Below are positions 27,404 to 37,000 of a stretch of DNA of 64,000 bases, in pieces. The stretch lies in contig NZ_CP024770.1 in the NCBI RefSeq assembly GCF_011395035.1, positions 1 through 64,000 on the forward strand. Reading direction: 5' to 3'. Below the pieces are notes generated by a model. That model was not told where the DNA came from. It made no database searches and saw nothing but the letters and a program-made list of their open reading frames with translations. Position 1 is the stretch's first letter; every line of letters starts with the position of its first letter. Made by a program: the position numbers and the translations under genes. The DNA is from Pantoea cypripedii. GTDB lineage: Bacteria > Pseudomonadota > Gammaproteobacteria > Enterobacterales > Enterobacteriaceae.

Positions 27404-27418
27404 ATGCAATGATTGCAT
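27404..27418. promoter_or_regulatory. LysR-type box 1 (T-N11-A palindrome)
   Basis: ATGCAATGATTGCAT is a perfect 15-base inverted repeat containing TGCA-N5-TGCA, which satisfies the T-N11-A rule for LysR-type sites. It lies upstream of the HypT-like gene and about 140 bases from the pckA start. Confidence 0.6.
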
Positions 27419-27432
27419 AATTTCTATATGCC

Positions 27433-27447
27433 ATGCATAATTTGCAT
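27433..27447. promoter_or_regulatory. LysR-type box 2 (T-N11-A palindrome)
   Basis: ATGCATAATTTGCAT repeats the TGCA-N5-TGCA arrangement, 29 bases centre to centre from box 1. Its first ATG is the longest possible start of the LysR ORF, which argues that translation starts further downstream. Confidence 0.6.
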
Positions 27448-27465
27448 AGCGCCGGTTATGGTTTT

Positions 27466-28374
27466 GTGAGATTCCGCACTGTGGTCAGTAATCTTGAAGT
27501 TAAATGGTTTTATGACGTCATTGCGCTGGAAGAGACCCGCAGCTTCACCTTAGCGGCGGAAAAAAGAAACATTTCTCAGTCCTCGTTCAGCCGTCGTATT
27601 CAGTCACTTGAGTCTGCCATCGGCTTTGCCATCTTCGATCGCAGCGTCAATCCACTGCAACTCACCCGGCAGGGGAAGAGTTTTGTCGGTTATGCACGCA
27701 ATATGCTGGACGATATGGATTACCAGCTGAATCGAATCAAAGGGCTCGACAACTTCCGGCAAAGTATCAAATTCGATGCCGCGCCCTCACTTTCCGTCCT
27801 GCTGCTGCCTAATCTGATCGCCGGATACACCGACAGCGCCGAAAGGATCCATTATGTTGAGTCGATCAACGTGGACGAGGCGGTTTATAACCTGAAAGAA
27901 GGGAAAAGCGACTTTATTCTGACCTTCTACAATGAAGAGTTTATGAATTATCCCTTTATTCATCATAAGGTTTTCGATTCCTTCCTTCATTTAGTCAGCC
28001 CCTGTGATGTCGATGGCAGACCCTTATTCAGTCTGAATGGCGATGTTTTGCCGCTGATGAAATATGCGAACGACAGTTACATGGGACGTCAGGTTAATCA
28101 GGTTATCGACAAAATTCCCGAGAATACCTTTACCCTCAGCTTTGTGTCTTCCATGAGTGAACTGCTGAAACGCATGATCGTAAACGGCCATGGGGTGGGG
28201 TGGTTACCGCAGTATTCGATTCAGCGTGAGTTGAGAGAAGGTAAACTGGCCATTATGGATGGTTCGCTGTCTTTGCCTATCTCAGCATATGTTTATCGTT
28301 CGGGAGCGAGGTTAAATCTTGCGGCAGAGCGCTTCTGGCAGCATATAAAATCGCAAAATATCAGGCTGGATTAG
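27466..28374 (+). CDS. LysR-family regulator, HypT (YjiE/QseD)-like
   Basis: The protein is about 302 residues from GTG 27466; GTG 27481 is also possible, and ATG 27433 lies in an operator-like palindrome. The N-terminal HTH is NLEVKWFYDVIALEETRSFT, then AAEKRNISQSSFSRRIQSLE. The C-terminal effector domain has SFVSSMSELLKRMI, GVGWLPQYSIQREL and a final AERFWQHI. These match E. coli HypT, a hypochlorite-responsive regulator activated by methionine oxidation. Whether the same redox sensing applies here is inferred. It is divergent from pckA and likely autoregulated through the two TGCA-N5-TGCA boxes. Confidence 0.8.
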   Translation: MRFRTVVSNLEVKWFYDVIALEETRSFTLAAEKRNISQSSFSRRIQSLESAIGFAIFDRSVNPLQLTRQGKSFVGYARNMLDDMDYQLNRIKGLDNFRQSIKFDAAPSLSVLLLPNLIAGYTDSAERIHYVESINVDEAVYNLKEGKSDFILTFYNEEFMNYPFIHHKVFDSFLHLVSPCDVDGRPLFSLNGDVLPLMKYANDSYMGRQVNQVIDKIPENTFTLSFVSSMSELLKRMIVNGHGVGWLPQYSIQRELREGKLAIMDGSLSLPISAYVYRSGARLNLAAERFWQHIKSQNIRLD

Positions 28375-28376
28375 TG

Positions 28377-28753
28377 TTAATCTTGTTCAGGTTCATGCCA
28401 GGTTGAGTATGAGTGGTATATATTACCTGACTTATAAATCTGTTGTACTTCTGGATCATCCAAACTTTGGTATGAAACTTCTCCCTTATCCAGACCATCC
28501 AGGCCTTTGATTCCGCTGATCGTGTCAGGCCAATCGTCTCGGCTTGAAATTTCTACAAGAGAGTTGCTGCATCATAGATTGCCACCTGCTTACTGACGCG
28601 CCCGACCCCGTCATTTATCCCTCCAAAACGCGCAATGTATTGTGTCGTTAATTCACCCCGTGTTTTTGAATTTTCCTGGGATACGGCAGAATAATGGTAA
28701 TAAGAATGAGAATCGTAGCGGTGTGAATGAGTAACTAAACCTGCCGATGTTTT
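28377..28753 (-). pseudogene. Frameshifted gene of unknown family
   Basis: On the minus strand one frame reads TLIKTSAGLVTHSHRYDSHS, YYHYSAVSQENSKTRGELTT, QYIARFGGINDGVGRVSKQV and AIYDAAT, then hits a stop. The next frame takes over with SNSLVEISSRDDWPDTISGI, KGLDGLDKGEVSYQSLDDPE, VQQIYKSGNIYHSYSTWHEP and EQD-stop at 28377. A single-base shift near 28560 restores a protein of about 125 residues. Composition and continuity are clearly coding. No start is left upstream. The family is not recognised. It abuts the LysR stop codon. Confidence 0.55.
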
Positions 28754-28977
28754 TATTAAAGTGTTTCACAGTTATGCATAATTGCATCCAAATGAAAGCG
28801 ATAAGAGATAATATTTTCTTATCCCTCGTGTTTATCGGGTGAGTTGAGTTTTCTGATAAAAGTTCACTGCGACTGGGGATTTTTTTCAATGAATTATCTA
28901 TTTAACTGCCATTTAATCTTGATGGAATAACGTGTGCCGGATAGCCACTATTTACACATCATCATTAGACTAAATCC

Positions 28978-30087
28978 ATGCAAAATATATTAATCACCGG
29001 CGCAACAGGTTTTCTTGGCGGGGCAGTCACCGTTAATTTGTTAAAGAAAGGTCAAATAAATAATCTGCTGCTGCTTGTCAGGGGAGAAACGTCTGAAGAG
29101 GGGCTGGAGCGGGTTAAAAAAAATCTGGCGAAATTCGGGGTGGACCGCATTCTGCTGGAGTCCCTGACCACGCAACACATCCTGCCCGGTGATCTCTCAG
29201 AACCGGAGCATTTTGTTGCGGCTCCCCGGCTTGATAGCGTTACCCATGTCCTGAATTGTGCCGCGGTCGCATCGTTTGGCAATAACCCCTATATCTGGAA
29301 GGTGAATGTCGAGGGGACCTTTAAGTTTGCCAGCCGGATGAGCAAGGTGACTGGACTTAAACGCTTTGTCCATGTGGGAACCGCGATGTCCTGTGCTCCG
29401 CGCGCCAATAGCCTGGTGACGGAAAGTGAACTGACAACATCCCGCCAGCAGCACATCGTCGAGTACACCTGGAGTAAAGCGACGATTGAAAGAATGATGA
29501 TGGAATCCTTACCCACGCTGCCACTGGTGATTGCACGTCCTTCCATCGTGGTCGGCCATTCGCAATACGGCTGTGAACCCTCTGCCAGCATCTTCTGGGT
29601 GTTCCGCATGGCACTGATGCTGGGTAAATTTATGTGTGATCTGGATGACCGCATTGATGTTGTTCCGGTGGATTATTGTGCCGATGCGCTTGAGCTGCTG
29701 CTGACAGCCGAGAAAGTTGAGAAGGATGTGTTTCACATTTCTGCCGGGGTGGACAGTAGCGTAACCTTTGCCGAAATCGACCTCGCGATGGCAAAAGCCT
29801 CGGGAGACTCCCCCGTTTCTGCCAGTTACCAGAAAGTAAATTACAAAGAATTAAGTGCCGATAAGAAAAATTTTGCTGCTCTTTTCGGCCCCTGTAACGA
29901 ACGCATCATGTTGCGGGCGATGAATCTTTATGGCCATTTTTCAATGCTTAACGTAGTGTTCAGTAATGAGAAGTTACTCAAATTAGGCATGCCGCAATCA
30001 TCCAAATTTACTGATTATCTCGATCGCTGCGTGGCTTCAACTAAGGGTTCTACGATTGCGGAGTTGATGGCGATTGATTTTAAATAA
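28978..30087 (+). CDS. SDR / thioester-reductase-like NAD(P)-binding protein
   Basis: This is a 369-residue extended SDR. The Rossmann motif is NILITGATGFLGGAVTVNLL. Other features are GDLSEPEHF, HVLNCAAVASF, the catalytic YTWSKATIE (Y-x3-K) and IARPSIVVGHSQYG. The overall pattern resembles the reductase domains that release thioester-bound acyl or amino acids as aldehydes, and fatty acyl-CoA reductases. No carrier protein or synthetase is nearby, so the substrate is unknown. The start has no obvious Shine-Dalgarno sequence. The upstream 28754-28977 region is AT-rich without further genes. Confidence 0.75.
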   Translation: MQNILITGATGFLGGAVTVNLLKKGQINNLLLLVRGETSEEGLERVKKNLAKFGVDRILLESLTTQHILPGDLSEPEHFVAAPRLDSVTHVLNCAAVASFGNNPYIWKVNVEGTFKFASRMSKVTGLKRFVHVGTAMSCAPRANSLVTESELTTSRQQHIVEYTWSKATIERMMMESLPTLPLVIARPSIVVGHSQYGCEPSASIFWVFRMALMLGKFMCDLDDRIDVVPVDYCADALELLLTAEKVEKDVFHISAGVDSSVTFAEIDLAMAKASGDSPVSASYQKVNYKELSADKKNFAALFGPCNERIMLRAMNLYGHFSMLNVVFSNEKLLKLGMPQSSKFTDYLDRCVASTKGSTIAELMAIDFK

Positions 30088-30148
30088 GGCGGCGTGACAT
30101 CCGTTTTCTCCCTTATTCTGCTCCTCCACATTCCCTGCTACGGATTTT

Positions 30149-30176
30149 CTCTGCTTTGCTGCCGCGCAAAGCAGAG
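30149..30176. other. Strong hairpin downstream of the SDR gene
   Basis: CTCTGCTTTGC and GCAAAGCAGAG form an 11-pair stem with a six-base loop, 60 bases after the SDR stop. No T-run follows. It could protect or end the SDR transcript with Rho. Confidence 0.5.
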
Positions 30177-30350
30177 TCACGGCAATAATATTCCCACCAA
30201 AGAAATGATACGGGCATCTTAAGCGTCAACAGTTTCGCTTATAAATCGAGCGAAATTCGATAGTTCAGGTCTTTTCCCGATAATCCCGCCGGAGTGTTAC
30301 CGGTAATCTCCCCTGATTGTTTTTTTACTTTCTTAACATCAGGGATTTCC

Positions 30351-31031
30351 ATGAATCGCAACACCCTCAGTAACATTCCATCTTCAGCTACACACAAGAT
30401 TGACCTCACGACAAGCAATCCGGATATATCCAAAATTCCTTCCCAGTCAGATTATTCATTTGTCGATGAGGAGTCGCTGGCCCTGATGGACGTCATGATG
30501 AACAGGGCCCTGTTCCTTGAGACTCAGGCCAAAAACGGGGAGGGTGAGAATAATGACTGGCTGCGTGATCCTGTCATCGGTGGCTTGTTTAACGAGCTGA
30601 TGAAGAACAATGACATGCGCTGTTTTCTGGAGCAGCAGACGGAGCTGGAGATTACGCCGGACGCCGGGGATACACTGGCGTCAATGGTCACCTGTAAAAG
30701 CGGGTTACTGACATTTGAAGATGACATCAAGCTGGGTGGTGTGCTGGTGAAACTGCTGCGTAAGTCGGAAGCGCTGCTGATGAATAGCCCGCCAACTGAG
30801 ACGATGGAAGCGCCGGAGACACCACTGCGGGCGAACCTGCCGGATGTGCCGGACCTGCTGGAGCAACGCGAGAAGCTGAAAGAGTTCCGTCAGCTGGGGG
30901 AAAACCGTAAGTTTCTGGTGGTGGACAGAGAGCGGCTGCCAGAGAAAGCTTCGGAGCTGGGAAAACAGGTGTGGACACCCTATACGCCCGCGTTGGGGGG
31001 GCAGCTGAGGCATTGCAGACTCTGTGCCTGA
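30351..31031 (+). CDS. N-terminal part of a giant effector/toxin-like protein (upstream frame)
   Basis: This is a 226-residue ORF from ATG 30351, with AGGGA six bases upstream; the in-frame GTG 30294 has no site. The first 40 residues are rich in Ser, Thr, Ile and Asn and lack acidic charge (MNRNTLSNIPSSATHKIDLT), like type III secretion signals. The helical part that follows runs into the next ORF. The frame ends shortly after a G7 run (30995-31001). A -1 shift at that run joins it to the 2246-residue downstream frame, giving about 2453 residues. It is therefore probably one gene, either disrupted or frameshift-regulated. No hrp box is seen upstream. Confidence 0.7.
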   Translation: MNRNTLSNIPSSATHKIDLTTSNPDISKIPSQSDYSFVDEESLALMDVMMNRALFLETQAKNGEGENNDWLRDPVIGGLFNELMKNNDMRCFLEQQTELEITPDAGDTLASMVTCKSGLLTFEDDIKLGGVLVKLLRKSEALLMNSPPTETMEAPETPLRANLPDVPDLLEQREKLKEFRQLGENRKFLVVDRERLPEKASELGKQVWTPYTPALGGQLRHCRLCA

Positions 31032-34000
31032 CGCTGTCAGCTCACCCGCCCAAAACGGGCGATCAGAATGTGGGGATGATGAACGCGGTGGTATCACTGA
31101 GCGACCTGGCGGAGGCGCTGATAAAGGCGAATAAAGTGCTGGCTGGGGTGGCTGCACATAAAGCCAGCGGGGGAGAAGTGAAGCTGGAAGCTGGACCGGA
31201 GGCGGCACTGCGTGGGTTGCGACAGGCGCTATCAAAGAGTGACTGGAAGCACGTATGGGATGCCGTGGAGAAGAAAGAGAATGATGAGAATAATGAGAAT
31301 AAGAAGCTTACGTGGCAGGGCAAACTGCGTGGCACGCTGAAAACGGCCTGGGAGGCCAAGGAGCAGCAGTGCGGGGAGGTGACGAAAGCCCTGAAGAAAG
31401 AACGTGAAACCTATCTCAGGAATGTATCACATGAGCTGAAGTGGCTGGAAGATGAAGACGAGGCACTGAGAACCGCCTGTTCTGGCAGCAGTAGCGCAAC
31501 GGTCCGTGAGGCACAATGGGAGCTAAGAGCACTGTGCCGGGAAATCAGGGTTGAACTGGAGTTGGCAAAAACGGGTGACAAAAATCTCTTACAGGATTTG
31601 AAAAAAGTCGCGTCAGACCTGTGTGATATGTCAGCAGCATTGCAGAGCATGTCAGCTATTCAACAGGCGGTGAAGGACGGGCAGATGGCGAGTCCGGAAG
31701 ATCCAGTAGCAGTACTGGCGGGTAAGGCGCTGAAAACAGTGAGGTATGACCTGGAGAAGGCGCGAGGAAAACTGGAAAAGCACCTCAGGGAGAGGCGTCT
31801 GTGCCGAAAGGGTAACGGGAGCCTGTCAGAGCAACTGAAAAAAACCAGTGAAGCGGCAAAGAAAGCGGCCGGAATGATGGACCTCAGGCGTGAAATGTTG
31901 AAACCGAAGCTGCCAGAGGCGACGATGGCAATACTGACGCGCGGGCTTAAACACAATAAAGGCGTACATGCCATAGGCCAGACGTGCGCCAGCGCGGGAG
32001 AAGTGCTGGCAGCGCTGAAGTTTATGGCAGTGAAGGGCTGGTACGGGGTAGAGAACGGCTTTGCCCACTGGTTCCACGGGGCAAAACACAGCCCACATGA
32101 TCAGCAGATAAGGCTGGCGGCGACCGGTCCGCTGGGGATGATGGTTAACCTCTACCGGGCAACGGAGGATCTGGCTGCAGCGTCACTGGAGGCATCGGGG
32201 AAGCAGGCGACGGTGACGCGGCAGGTGCACGACGGAAACAGCCGGCTAAAGGCGGATGCGCAGGCGGAGACGGTGGAGCATTACCGCGCCACAAAGCTGG
32301 AGGAGCTGGATAAGAAGCGTCAGGCGACAGATCAGCAGATGGCGAATCTGAGCAACGAACTGATCGCGACACGACAGGAGCTGGACGGTATGTGGTCGCG
32401 GACGAGCAACCTGGAGCATAAGAGTGATATCACCCGGTTGCGTGATATGTGCGGTAAAACGGTAAAGGCGTGTCAGGATTCCGCGGCAAAAATGGGGCGG
32501 GAAATGGATCAGCTGGTTAATCCGGCCGGAGACAAGGCAGACATAAAAGCGAATGCGCTGAACGATAAAGACTCATACCAAAAGGCACTGTACGCCATTC
32601 AGGGATGTCAGCGTGATATCCAGCAGGCGATGAAACAGCTGGAGCTGACGGTTGCGCATATTACAGGAAAGAGTTTTGCGCTGTTTTCAAAGGATGCGCA
32701 ACTGGCGAAATACTGCGCGGATATGCTCTATCAGTCGGAAACCATGCTGCCAGAAGATCTGACGGATGCAGAGCGTGATAAGTATCGTCTGCTGATAGAT
32801 CATGCGGCCGAAGAGGCGGGTGCGGCTTTTCCGAAAAAATCGGACCCGGAAGGGACGGCACTGAAAAACCGGATAAAACGCGAGATCAGTCTGCGGCGGG
32901 CGGGGAGGGAACTGAAACCGGAAACGCTGGAATGTGCGACAAAGTATCGGAAGGGCTGGGCGCAGAAGCTGGCGGATAAGGCGTCAGGGAAAGTGTCGTC
33001 AGATTTCTCGAGGTGGATAATGAAATCCGCATTTAAGCAGGCACTGCCGGAGTTGTTTGGCGTGTCGTTCCCGTTGATCAAGGTGCTGAAACTGGCCTGG
33101 GGGGCCTCGCGACTGCTGGAGGCGTTTCATGAGGATATGAAACGCGTGAATGCGACGGTGACGCCGGGAACAAAGGTGCCAACGGAAGTGATAAGTGCCA
33201 TGCGAAAGGCAGTGGTGCTGGGGCTGGCGGAAAAGCTTGTTACAACAGTGGGTGGGACCCCGGTGAAACTGATAAAGGACATCGCAGCGTTAGCACTGAG
33301 GGTACGCAGTAGCGGTTGCGAAGAGGCGTTCTCAGCCACGATTAAGGCACTGCCGAAAGAGTCACTGATTAACCTGGGCTTTGAGGCACCTTTCCGCGCG
33401 GGCACGGAAGTGGTGCGGCTGGTGCGTGAAGGGTTGAATGACGCGGCACAGGCAACCGCCAGCGATGAAGAAAGGGCAGGTGAGGTGGAGAAGATCCCAG
33501 TGGGGAATAGCCGCCCGGCAGAGGAGCAGGTAAAGAGCCGTCGCAAACGAAGTACACAGCCCGATATGGAACAGGCTGCTGCAGCACAGCCACCGGTAAC
33601 CGGCGTACCTGAAGATGCAGAAGACGATAACCAGGTGAATGCCAGCCAGAGGACGTCCGTCGGCAGTACCGACGCCAGCGAATTCTCGATGACCGAAGCG
33701 GAATATAACGATACGCAAATCGGTATTGACGTCCGGAATAACAGCAAAATCAGAACATTTATCGAGAAAGATATTCAGAAAGTCATAGACAGGCATCCGG
33801 ATGGACATGGAAAAATAACGTCGCCCTACAGCTATGTGGATACCGTTAATTACAAAACACAGCCGCCTACTTTTAAGCGCATGCGCGTGATTGATATTTA
33901 CACCGGTAACGGTGCTCCTGATGATGTTAAGATATTATGGGAAGGTGGAACGGGTAAACGTGATTCAACTGACACCAGTGAGGCATTCCGCAGGGAGCTT

Positions 34001-37000
34001 TTTGGGCATAAGCCGTATAAATCAAACAAGGAAAAACCTTTTGAAATTATTCCTCTTGAAGTTGGAGAAATAGATGTAGAGAAATATCCGCGTTCATACA
34101 CCAGGCTGCGTCAGGAATGGGCGAAGCATATGACGGAAATGCGCAAACGCATGCCAGAACTGGCAACCCTTTACCGCAGCATATTTAAACTTGGTTTTAC
34201 CAATGCACTCGATTCGCCAGAAAACGATCTTTCCGCAACTGAAAAAGCAACGATAAGGGAGTACTTAAAGGGTAACACTAACCGTGTTATTACTCTGAGA
34301 TATAATGGCGAGCGAGTGCCGGACGTTATTGCTTTGGTGGTGCCTGGTACCCCGGAGAATAAAACACATATATTAATTATGGATTATGATGGTAACTTCA
34401 AACGGGTTAAGGCCACTCGTGTACTTGGTGAGGTTGAAGACACTAATGTTCGCTACTCGTTTGAGCCTGATGAAGAAACTCAGCAATTTATTTCTCGCCA
34501 TTTAGTCCTGGGTGACAGGGAAAAAGCCGCAGAACAGAAGACGCCAAAGATAATAATGGATCCTTCCAGTCATTACGACACAAAACTGGCAGATCGGTAT
34601 TTTACTGCTCAGGAGAGAGAATTCGACCGAGTAGTGGCTGATGCACAGAAGGAGAATCTCGATAACGTATATAAAGTTATTGATACCACCGCAGGATATG
34701 TGGGTATGGCGTTGGGGATGGCGGGTTTTCCTAAATCAACTCCGATGGGAATGATTGCTTCTGCAGTAATAACCACCGCTAAGGGACTGGTAAAATATAT
34801 AATTACGCCGGCTGATGATACGGTCAGGTTGCGGAATATCCGCAATCAAACTGTCAGAGATGTCATTACAGGTGGTATTGCCGATGGAACGGTCGGTAAG
34901 ACGATGGATAACATGCCAAAGAACTTTAATAAGACAGCTAAAAGCGGTCTGACCTGGTATCAAAAATCAACAACGATGTCTGGGGATGCGGGTAAGATAA
35001 TCAATCAAGGTGCAGATCCGATATATGACTGGATGGGGTTGACCATAGAAGATACTGAGAGATCCGATACCCTCTTTTCAAATGCTGAGCGAAGTTCAGC
35101 ACTCTCAGAGGAAGCGCTGACTTCAACTTCCGGTGACGGAGTGGATAAATCAAGGACTGAAAAGCTGTGGGACCGGACCATGGCTAATCTTAGTAAGGGA
35201 TTTGATGAGCTTAGATATAATAGGCTATCAACAGACACCCTGAGAGACCTGGAAGAATTAGGCATCGGTTATAAAAAAATTCTGGATAAGCATGGTAAAG
35301 AAGATTCCATTAAAGAGGCTACCGTCGACGGCGTGACGGATTATAGCCAGGTAGAATATGATCAGCACGGCGTTAATGAGCTTTGGGGTGATGCCTCGAA
35401 AGCTTATAAGAAATGGGCCCAGTCTGAGCGTCTTAAAAGAATGATCGGCAAACTGGAAGAGCTGGAGAGTAAAGTAACGGGTGATCAAACCATCCAGATT
35501 CCTTTCGATTTATTGAAGGATTTTCGCGATTCGGGGTTTAATATAGATGAGCACCTGTTAGGAAATGCTGACAATGATGATAATAACACGCAAACTCAAT
35601 ACCGTCGAAAACCTGAGCATACCCGGTTGAATCACACTGAGCTAAAAAGATTAAAATTCATAGCGAAAGCGAAACAGCTAAAACCCTCAGACATTAACGG
35701 CGCTCTAAGATTGCTTGATGAAATAAGATATTCTTTGAGTGGAGATGAGAAAACTACCATACCCAATGAGTTGCAGGAAATACTCGAGAAACATGGAATA
35801 AAGGTTAAGGATTATATCCGCGTTCATGGCGACGTCAAGCCTGCCCATAAGGATGTAGGTCAACAAGGATCTGCAGAACCAGAGCAACATGTACGCTTAT
35901 CCCTAAAGTTATCCGATCGTATCATGGATAAACATCAATTCGGGGACCTGGCTGTCATGGCTCGTCTTAAACTCCTCGAGAAAAACGTGCAGGCACCTAA
36001 AAACGAGGTTGAGTCGCTTATTAGCAGGGGAACTCCGGGGCGGTTAAGCACGGCGACAATCAAGACTCTGAGGGATAATGGTATAAATATTGATGCTATT
36101 GCTCAACGTTATGGTACTCCGTCTTCAAAAGAGGCGGCAATAAGCGGTGCAGGCGAACTTAACGTTGCAGAGGTTGACATTGATACGACCGGTGCCAGAT
36201 TACTCAAAACAAAAATTGATCAAAAAATCAGGCAATATAAAATAAGTATAATGATTGAGAGAATGAAGTCTCTTAAGAAAACGCCAGCTGGTGGCTATCG
36301 CTTGCCAAATGATATTACTGACTTCATTAAACAAGGTCAGGCAACCCCTGATGGTGAACTCTTTCTGGAGCATCTCAGACATAAAAATATCAGCGATTCG
36401 CAATTGAAATCGCTGCGCTGGATGTTAGAAGCTGAAGTTGAGTTATCGCACGAAAGTACCTATGAAGAACTCGTTGCATTTGTACAAAAAATGGAAAGCG
36501 ACACTGCGCCAGGAGAGAAAGTGACTCTTCCCTCTGATTTAATTCATTATCTCAGAGCGCGTGGTGTGAATATCGATAAGTTTCTGCAGGAAAAGGGTGA
36601 CTTAGTTGTTGCGAAAGATTATGCCAGAATAAGAGGTGATGAAAGTCGACTTAACAAGGCAGAAATTGAGATAGATAAAAATCATCTCAGGGAAATAGAG
36701 GACATGATTGTTGCTCAGAAAAGAAAGGCTGAGGCTACTGACATGATGAAGAGGTTAAATGGTCTCAAGACGTCAATAGATGCAAATGGTGACGTTGCCC
36801 TGCCTGAAGATATAAGGAAGTTTGTCCTTGCCAGTCAGGAAATTGATGATAATGACCCATATCTGGAAGAGTTGAAATCGAGGCCCGTTACCAAAGCTGA
36901 ACTGGACTGGCTATACTGGGTATTAAAATCTGAAACTGAGCTAGACACGGACAGTACGCCGGAACAAACAATTGCCTTTATGCGGAAAATGGAAAGTTCA

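Noticed and set aside
27433..27465. ATG 27433 as start of the LysR-type regulator
   Set aside because: It lies in a T-N11-A palindrome, has no Shine-Dalgarno sequence, and the extra residues are unlike HypT homologues; GTG 27466 or 27481 is more likely.
28653..28889. Minus-strand ORF of 78 codons
   Set aside because: The neighbouring frame over the same DNA gives the longer, better coding sequence of the decayed gene at 28377-28753.
30088..30350. HrpL (hrp) box before the giant effector-like gene
   Set aside because: No GGAAC...CCAC pair at the right spacing was found; also none before 59344.
30705..31235. Minus-strand ORF of 176 codons over the G7 junction of the giant gene
   Set aside because: Pro/Leu/Ser/His-rich antisense shadow of a GC-rich coding region, without start signals.
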